Positions 1 to 5,900 of a DNA stretch of 10,191 bases are shown one piece after another. Under the pieces are notes generated by a model. The model was not told the DNA's origin, ran no database searches, and saw nothing but the letters and a program-made list of their open reading frames with translations. Both the position numbers and the translations under genes were made by a program. Positions within the stretch are counted from its first letter, which is position 1, and each line of letters starts with the position of its first letter. This DNA comes from Baffinella frigidus (Eukaryota > Cryptophyceae > Cryptomonadales > Baffinellaceae), in contig MU647633.1 in NCBI GenBank assembly GCA_026770585.1, positions 20,203 to 30,393 on the forward strand. The letters are read 5' to 3'.

Positions 1-285
1 TTTAGGGCTTAGGGTTTAGGGTTTAGGGTTTATGGTTCTGGCTTTAGGGTTTAGGGTTTAGGGTTGAGGTTTTAGGGTTTAGGGTTTAGGGTTTAGGGTT
101 TAGGGTTTAGGGTTTAGGGTTTAGGGTTCAGGGTATAGGGTTTAGGGTTTAGGGTTGAGGGTGTAAGATTGAGGGTCAGGGTTGAGGGTTGAGGGTTGAG
201 GGTTGAGGGTCTAGAGTTCAGGGTTCGGGTTTAGGGTTTAGGGTTTAGAAGTCAGGGTTTAGGGTTTGGGGTTTGGGGTGTAGGG
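1..285. repeat. Interstitial telomere-like TTTAGGG array, degenerate
   Basis: The heptamer TTTAGGG repeats with many variants (TTGAGGG, TTCAGGG, TTTGGGG); the cleanest run is about 70-128. The G-rich strand is on +, so a true chromosome end would lie to the right, not at the window edge; this is therefore interstitial or intronic, not a terminal telomere. Its orientation matches the intronic repeats of the minus-strand gene further right. Confidence 0.9.
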
Positions 286-296
286 TACGGGGGCCT

Positions 297-339
297 CCCT
301 CTGAAGGTGATTTCCGCCCCCCTCTATCGTATGGCACCC
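297..339. other. Short unique spacer, nothing recognised
   Basis: The telomere-like block ends near 290 and non-repetitive sequence begins. I see no open frame or motif here. It may be the interior of the element whose end is seen at 340-447. Confidence 0.4.
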
Positions 340-447
340 TCGAATCAAATGCGATCCGAAAGTAAAAACGCTGTCCCTGCAGATTTTTTCTACGGAAAGG
401 CGTGTTGTTGAGCTCTGTTGGGAGAAATCAGAACCTAAAGGACCTAA
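340..447 (-). mobile_element. End fragment of an inverted-repeat element, inverted relative to 717-1215
   Basis: The reverse complement of the left end of the 717-1215 element aligns here with divergence. Both have GATCCGAAAG, then a short A-run, then TTTCTACGGAA, GGCGTGT, GTTGGG, and finally AACCTAAAGGACCTAA. This makes it a second, older copy of one terminus of the same family. The opposite terminus is not visible, so it is truncated or cut by the neighbouring telomere-like block. Confidence 0.65.
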
Positions 448-685
448 CGGACTAAAACACGCAGCGCAGACACACAGATGCGGCGGAAAAACCTGTACTC
501 ACACACTTGAGAATGGTGACAGCTGCCAACAAGCTCGAGCGACCCTAGGCTCAGAGCCTTGCGTTTCGGTGGGCGCGAGCGCAGACGCGCGTAGATGCGA
601 CGAAAAAAGCCGTACTTACACACATAAAGCACAGCTTCCAGCAAGCTCGAGCGACCCTAGGCTCATAACCTCAGAGCCTAGGGAC
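447..685. repeat. Two tandem copies of a ~121-bp repeat
   Basis: Two units share the order GATGCG(G/A)CG, an A-run, GTACT(C/T)ACACAC, then CAAGCTCGAGCGACCCTAGG and TCAGAGCC. A third copy begins near 1480. On the minus strand the shared block contains GTGAGTAC and GTAAGTAC, which resemble splice donors, and an in-frame FFRRI peptide in both units. I do not call a gene, because no acceptor, start or homologue is visible. Confidence 0.7.
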
Positions 686-716
686 CAAACACTTGAGCAT
701 ACTAACCGCTCCGTCC

Positions 717-1215
717 TTTAGGTCCTTTAGGTTTTAATTTCGCCCAACATATGCCAACGACACGCCCTTCCGTAGAAAGGACTGAAGAGAAAGCATTTTT
801 GCTTTCGGATCACGTTTAGCTCTCCAATGCAGAGGCTCGTGAAGAGGGGATAAAGGGTTGGTTCTCTCGGGGTGCTTGAGTTGATCCATAGGACCGCGCT
901 CGCCCACACACCGAACCACAAGTCAGCTTTTATGAGGCTCATGGTATCCCATGATTGAAGTATAAGAGCTCCAACCACGGATACCCCAGAGAGAAAACAC
1001 GATTTACGGATACCCCAGATGCCAGAGGAACCTAAAAGGATTTAAAAGGTGATAGGGATTGTGTGGGGGTGTAAAGTGAGATCAGCCAGACACCAAAGAT
1101 GAGAGGAAAGAAATGTGGTTGTGTAGGGGTTTACCCCAATGTACATAGGTCAGCAAATTTAAGGAGGCGTGTCGTTGGCATATGTTGGGTGAAATTAAAA
1201 CCTAAAGGACCTAAA
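717..1215. mobile_element. ~499-bp inverted-repeat transposon-like (MITE-type) element
   Basis: The left terminus (717 to about 766) begins TTTAGGTCCTTTAGG and continues through TTTTAATTTC to CCAACATATGCCAACGACAC. The right terminus (about 1166-1215) is its reverse complement, with one clear mismatch over roughly 50 bases. The interior has no transposase-sized frame, so it would be non-autonomous. It contains a direct repeat of ACGGATACCCCAGA around 977-1020. No convincing target-site duplication is visible. Copies of a separate 121-bp repeat lie on both sides, so the element may have inserted within that repeat cluster. Confidence 0.8.
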
Positions 1216-1479
1216 CAACACAAGTCAGCAATGCAACGAGTGTATCAAAAATCCCCCGCCTTTCAATGAGGTAACTGTCGCTCGCCATCCCGGCTGGTGT
1301 CTACGTTTGAGTGTCCCCACTCTTTCTCCTAGTGAGAAGCGCGAGAAAAATGACGGAGTTCCCCTACCCACAGGGCTACATATTGTGAGGACGGGCCCAC
1401 CTCGGGCGAGAACATAAGTCATTTATGTAGACTGAAGAGCACGGGACGCAATTAGTGCTCAGACATGTAGGACGCGGGC
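1216..1479. other. Spacer without a supported gene
   Basis: A 65-codon minus-strand open frame crosses this stretch but has no paralogue in the window and no splice context, so I do not call it. A segment near 1354-1377 (CGGAGTTCCCCTACCCACA) recurs almost exactly at 1872-1890. Confidence 0.4.
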
Positions 1480-1585
1480 AGACACACAGATGCGGCGGAA
1501 AAAGTTGTACTCACTCACTTGAGAATGACCACAGCGCCCCAGAGGGGCGCGAGAGCGCTCATAACCTTAGAACCTAGGGTCCAGG
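1480..1585. repeat. Third copy of the 121-bp repeat
   Basis: It starts CAGACACACAGATGCGGCGG and runs through GTACTCACTCACTTGAGAATG to CCTAGG-like sequence, matching the first unit at 467-560 most closely. A partial further unit (CATAACCTTAAAACC, then a GA/GC-rich segment) follows to about 1645. Confidence 0.65.
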
Positions 1586-1646
1586 TTCATAACCTTAAAA
1601 CCTCGGAGCGTGATCACAGCTCCGAGAGAGGCGCGAGAGCGCGAGG

Positions 1647-1688
1647 AAAATAAAGGAGGATGGCCCCTGGGTCATCCACCTTTATTTT
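1647..1688. repeat. Hairpin, 16-bp stem with one mismatch
   Basis: AAAATAAAGGAGGATG (1647-1662) pairs with CATCCACCTTTATTTT (1673-1688) at 15 of 16 positions across a 10-base loop. A related left arm (GAAAATAGAGGAGG) recurs just downstream near 1707. It may be a small foldback element or a processing signal; the sequence does not decide. Confidence 0.7.
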
Positions 1689-1762
1689 TCGGAGAAAACA
1701 ATGATGAAAATAGAGGAGGCTGACTCCTGCTGTCCCAGATCTGGATAGATCCCAGATCTTGG

Positions 1763-1899
1763 TATCCCTTAAGTGGCGAGTAGGCTCATACGCCCTACCG
1801 TAGGGCCCTATGACCTACCTAGGACCTCTTGGCGGTCGAATATGACCACCTGGCCACTCAAGGGATAGTTTCGGAGTCCCCTACCCACATGGGTAGGGG
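1763..1899. repeat. Foldback region with nested inverted repeats
   Basis: TATCCCTTAAGTGGC (1763-1777) pairs with GCCACTCAAGGGATA (1853-1867) at 14 of 15 positions. Next to it, CCCCTACCC (1878-1886) and GGGTAGGGG (1891-1899) form a perfect 9-bp stem with a 4-base ACAT loop. No coding potential is seen. A decayed foldback transposon is the most likely reading. Confidence 0.6.
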
Positions 1900-1971
1900 T
1901 TCGCCTCCTGAGGCTCTGCCTCTGCTTAAAAGTACAAGCGGGGGGGGGGCTTTTGGGCGCTGAAAGATGCG

Positions 1972-1997
1972 GTTGGAGCTCCGATTGGAGCTCCAAC
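1972..1997. repeat. Perfect 11-bp hairpin
   Basis: GTTGGAGCTCC and GGAGCTCCAAC are exact reverse complements separated by GATT. Each arm also contains the self-complementary hexamer GAGCTC. Confidence 0.85.
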
Positions 1998-2021
1998 TTC
2001 AGGATCCAGCGTCAGGTTGAA

Positions 2022-2101
2022 GGGCCCGCCTCGGGACGGACGGGCCAGCGTCGGGACGGATGGGCCCGCCTCGGAACGGATGGGTCCGCCTCGAGACTGA
2101 G
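2022..2101. repeat. 20-bp minisatellite, four copies
   Basis: Four consecutive 20-base units follow GGGCCCGCCTCGGGACGGAC with substitutions. Units start at 2022, 2042, 2062 and 2082. Divergence increases toward the right end. Confidence 0.85.
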
Positions 2102-2155
2102 GCTTCAGCAGCCGGCTAGGAGGTTAGCATCCCTCTGGGCTTTCTCGTACCTGGT

Positions 2156-2430
2156 TTGGGGTTTGGGGGTTAGAGTTTGGGGGTTAGGGTTTGGGGTTTG
2201 GGGTTTGGGGTTTGTGGTTTGTGGTGTGGGGTTTGTGGTTTGTGGTTTGGGGTTTGGGGCTTAGGTTTCGTACTTTTCCCTCTTCTTCCCCTGTTCGCCC
2301 GTCCCAGACTCCCACGCTTGCCACCCCGTCTTCCCGGGGTCCCCCTGGTTTGGGGGTTAAGGTTCAGAGTTTAGGGTTTGGGGTTTGGGGTTTAGGGTTT
2401 AGGGGTTGGGTTTAGAGTTGAGGGCTTGTT
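2156..2430. repeat. G-rich telomere-variant tract (TTTGGGG/TTTGTGG/TTTAGGG)
   Basis: Heptamers dominated by TTTGGGG and TTTGTGG fill 2156-2266 and 2345-2415, separated by about 80 bases of ordinary C-rich sequence. The open frames crossing it (repeating VWGLGFG-like peptides) are artefacts of the heptamer period, not proteins. Confidence 0.85.
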
Positions 2431-2432
2431 CT

Positions 2433-2497
2433 GGGGTTGGGGGTTGGGGGTTGGGGGTTGGGGGTTGGGGGTTGGGGGTTGGGGGTTGGGGGTTAGG
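2433..2497. repeat. Near-perfect TTGGGGG array, strong G-quadruplex candidate
   Basis: About nine uninterrupted copies of the 7-base unit GGGGGTT lie end to end. The unit keeps the telomeric 7-base period but differs from TTTAGGG. Regular five-G runs separated by TT are classic quadruplex-forming sequence. Confidence 0.9.
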
Positions 2498-2514
2498 GTG
2501 TGCGGGTGGGACAA

Positions 2515-2740
2515 TGTCTCTCTCTCTTTTTCTCCTCTCAAAGAGAAAGAGAGAGAGACAGAGAGAGGGAGTCAGCGAGAGAGTGTGTTAGAAAGAGAAA
2601 GTGTGGCAGAGAGAGAGAGTCAAAGAGAAAGAGAGAGAATGAGGAACAAAGAGTGATTTGATTGTTCAAGGGGAGAGAGCGAGAGCGAGAGAAAGGAAGA
2701 GTGATTGGTCAAGGGGAGAGAGCGAGAGAGGAAATAAAGA
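2515..2740. repeat. CT/GA microsatellite region with inverted arms
   Basis: A short CT-rich arm (2517-2540) is followed by about 200 bases of GAGA-rich purine sequence, so the junction can fold into a roughly 17-bp imperfect hairpin. A 30-base motif (GGTCAAGGGGAGAGAGCGAG core) repeats near 2665 and 2707. No gene is supported here. Confidence 0.8.
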
Positions 2741-2744
2741 AGAC

Positions 2745-2787
2745 GTGGGGGTGCATGGCCCGTTTTCCTAGTAAAGCCCATCTCTCT
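2745..2787 (-). CDS. Possible exon 13 of the minus-strand gene (weak)
   Basis: On the minus strand a good acceptor (TTTCCTACAG) precedes a short open stretch reading REMGFTRKTGHAPP, ending at a possible GT donor at 2744. The phase fits exon 12, which ends in phase 0. Without a paralogous copy in this window the boundaries are uncertain, and the sequence could equally be untranslated. Confidence 0.3.
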
Positions 2788-2905
2788 CTGTAGGAAACGA
2801 CACCGGAAACGTGGTTAGGGCATAGAACACGGCACAGGACATGCAGGCATGGGCAATAAAGGTCTATCTCTCGAGACTCTCGAGAACAGGAGGGCAGGGC
2901 AATAC

Positions 2906-2986
2906 CTTGAAAAACAGACTCGAATTTTTCGGGTAGGACATGCTGACTTCCAAGCCCCGTGCCGAATGGTCATACTTGCCGTTGGT
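2906..2986 (-). CDS. Minus gene exon 12
   Basis: It has 27 codons starting TNGKYDHSARGLEVSMSYPK and ending SLFFK before GTATTG, phase 0 at both ends. The acceptor is either CAAGCAG or the CAAG just before it, which would add one glutamine. A tyrosine-aspartate shortly after the junction also occurs in the plus-gene exon that follows its KF-type exon (WHTHYDRE), supporting a shared exon order. Confidence 0.6.
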
Positions 2987-5900
2987 CTGCTTGAGGGTTT
3001 AGGGGTTAGGGTTGAGGGTTTTGTGGAGCCAGGTTCCGCACCCTCTCGTTAGGGTGCGGTGCCTGGCTCCACGAGTAGAAGTCGCAGTGCTATTGGCAAA
3101 GCGACCTGCACGATCTTTTTTGCAGTGCGGGTGAGTTCAGGGTTTAGGGGAAACACAATCTATGTAAACAGGTCACGAGTCCTTAATGTCAAGAGGCTAT
3201 GAGCTCCAAACCAGGATTCCTGCTTGCTGACCTGGCTCCATGTGTAGATGATGGAGCTCCCCATGAGCCCAAGGCTTGTGTAGAGGTTGCGGAGGACCAT
3301 GAACTTGCTTGCGAACTGCGAGGGGAAGAGAGACGATTGTTAATACCAGAGAGGGAGCGATTGAGACTTCTTTGTTGATACCAGAGAGAGAGAGAGAGAG
3401 AGCGAGCGAGAGAGCGAGAGAAAAAGTCTAAGCAGGGGCGCCGAGAGAGGTCATGTGCACACTACACCTTGTGTGGTTTCGAAACCCGAACCCCTAGACC
3501 CTAAACGCCAACCCCTAAACCCGAAACCCGAAAGCCAGAACCCGAAATCTGAAAGCCGGAACCCGGCTTTCAAAGGCAAAGGCTTTTACCTCTTCGGCGA
3601 GTTCGTCGTCATCTACCAGAGAATACACCTCCTGCTTTGCCTGGTTCAAGGTTTCGGGTTTTGGGTTTTGGGTTTCGGGGTGGGGACATAGGGGTAAATT
3701 TAGGGTGTGGAGTTTAGGGTTGAGGGTGTATTTAGGGTGGTGTAGAGTGTTCAGGGTTTGGAGTTTGGGGTTTGGGGTTAGGGTTGAGGGATTAGGATAT
3801 GGGCTTAGGGTTTGGGGCTAGGGTTTGGGGTTTAGGGTTTAGGGTTTAGGGTTTAGGGTTCGGGGTTGAGGGTTCTGTACCATGGCGAACACGAGGGCCT
3901 CGTCAATAGTCTTTCCCCGCGCGTTAGGCACTGCGGTGGGGTTTAGGGTTTAGGGTTTAGGGTTTGGGGGTTGGGGTTAAGGCTTGGGAGACACTGTTTT
4001 GGGGCGTGGGGTTTCGGGCGGCAGTTGGCAAGGATAGAGCGGCAGTTGGCAAGGATAGGGCGGCAGTTGGCAAGGATAGTGCGGCAGTTGGCAAGGATAG
4101 GGCGGCATTTGGCAAGGATAGGGCGGCAGTTAGGGTTTGGCACGCACGGCCCTCGAAGTCGTCGAGCCATGTGTTGATGTTCGTGTCCCGTGAACCCACC
4201 TCGGTGAAGAGCCAGTTCTCGAATACCCTCGCGGCTTTTTGGAACTCCCTCTGTTTTTTGTTTTTTTTTGGGGGGGGGTGAGTGAGAGAGAGTGAGAGAT
4301 GGGAAGGGAGCAAGGGGGCGAGGGAAGCAGCGAGGGAGGGAGCGAGGGTGAGAGGGAGCGAGCGAGGGGGAAAGAGAGAGGGGGCGGTTCAGGGTTCAGG
4401 GTTCAGGGTTCAGGGTGTATGGTTTAGGGTTGAGGGAGTTTCAGGGTAGCGTAGGGTAGGGTAGGATAGGGTAGGGAAGGGTGGGGTAGGGTAGGGCAGG
4501 ATAGGGAAGGGTAGGGTAGGGTATGTTAGGGCAGGGTGGGGATGGGTAGGGTAGGGTAGGAGAGGGTGGAAGGGTAGGGATGGGTAGGGTAGGGTAGGAG
4601 AGGGTGGAAGGGTAGGGATGGGTAGGGTAGGGTAGGAGAGGGTAACAGGGTAGGGATGGGTAGGGTAGGGTAGGAGAGGGTGGAGACCACGCGCGACGTG
4701 ATGCTGGCGCGGGTCGCGGTGCCCTGGAGCCCGAAGTTGGTGTAGAGGTTGCGAAGCATCATGAACCTCCTCGCGATCTGCGCGGGTTTGGGGGTTAGGG
4801 TTTAGGGTTGAAGGGCAGGGGGGAAAGGGGGCGGGGGGTTTGGGCAGGGACAGAGAGGGAGTGACAAAGATCAGTCAGCCCGAGTCAGGCAGAGCTAGTG
4901 CAAGGTAAAGGCCGTCACCTCTTTGCAGACGTCGTTGGATGGCGGGGGTGCATGCCTCGGTGGGGGGTGCATACATGCATGCCCTCGGTGGGGGGGGCAT
5001 GTCTCGGTTGGGTGCAGGAAAAAGAAGATTTTTCCTGGGTGCAGGAAAAAGAAAAGAAGGGGGGGGGTTGTTGGTACCTCGTAGCAGGTTTCGTCGGGGA
5101 GCGGGAGGTGCAACTGCCTCTCCAGCTCCAGCTGGATCTGGTTTCGGGTCTTGGGGTTACGGGTTTCGGGTTTAACGTTGAGGGTTGATTCAGGGCGTGG
5201 GGTGTAGGGTGTATATAGGGTGTAGTGGTTATTTAGGGTGATGGGTGACGGGTGTAAGGTGTAGGGTGTGCGGTGTGCGGTGTATGGTGTAGGGTTTTGG
5301 GGGTAGAGTTTAGGAGGTAGGGTTCAGGTTGTAGGGTGCAGGGTGCAGGGTGCAGGGTGTGGGTTGTAGGGTGTTGGGTGTAGGGTTCAAGGTGTGGGTT
5401 GTAGGGTGTAGGGTGTAGGGTAGGGGACAGTACCGTGGCGCGCACCAAAGTCTCGTCTACCGTCTTGCCCATCGCGCCGGGCACTGCGTTGGGGGCTTGA
5501 GGTTTAGGGTTTCAGGTGTAGGGGTTTGGTCACATACCACGAACGTAGGAAGGCGCGGGGAGGGTAGAGCACGCACGGCGCTAGGGTCGACCGACTATTC
5601 TCAAGTTGACACGGTGTGTTTGCGGTACAAATCCGTCGACTTGCCCGGGCTGCCGCTCACCAAATTGGTGAGCGGCAGCTGGCAGAGGATAGGGCGGCGG
5701 GGTTCAGGGGCACGCACGGCTCTCGAAGTCGTCGAGCCAGAGGTTGATGTCGATGACGGGGGGCTTCAGGACGTCGTCCCTCGGAACGAGCTCTTCGAGC
5801 ACGGTGCGCTCCGTGTGGGCCTCGAGCTCGGCCTTGACCCACACCTTCAACTGCTTCGATCGCATCTTGAACTCCTCCTGTGTTGGGGCATGGTTCTGAG

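Noticed and set aside
1-285. A chromosome-end telomere at the left edge
   Set aside because: The G-rich strand points into the window, the repeats are degenerate, and similar blocks recur inside introns throughout.
1225-1422. A 65-codon minus-strand frame
   Set aside because: No splice context, homologous copy or codon bias supports it; it lies between repeats.
1953-2415. Plus-strand open frames with VWGLGFG-type peptides
   Set aside because: They are translations of a 7-base G-rich repeat, open in all three frames because the unit lacks stops.
3957-4177. Open frames with repeating ANCRPIL or AAVGKDR peptides
   Set aside because: The 21-bp minisatellite is a multiple of three and stays open in several frames. 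Only the 4148-4250 part on the minus strand is exon-like, supported by its paralogue at 5718-5877.
4526-4762. Minus-strand frame with a long proline/serine/tyrosine tail (PYPTLP-type)
   Set aside because: The tail translates the 38-bp minisatellite after the exon 7 donor; only the first 30 codons from 4777 are supported.
5434-5483. A P-loop nucleotide-binding site from the GKT residues
   Set aside because: The upstream glycine pattern of Walker A is absent and the second copy differs around it, so GKT alone is not evidence.
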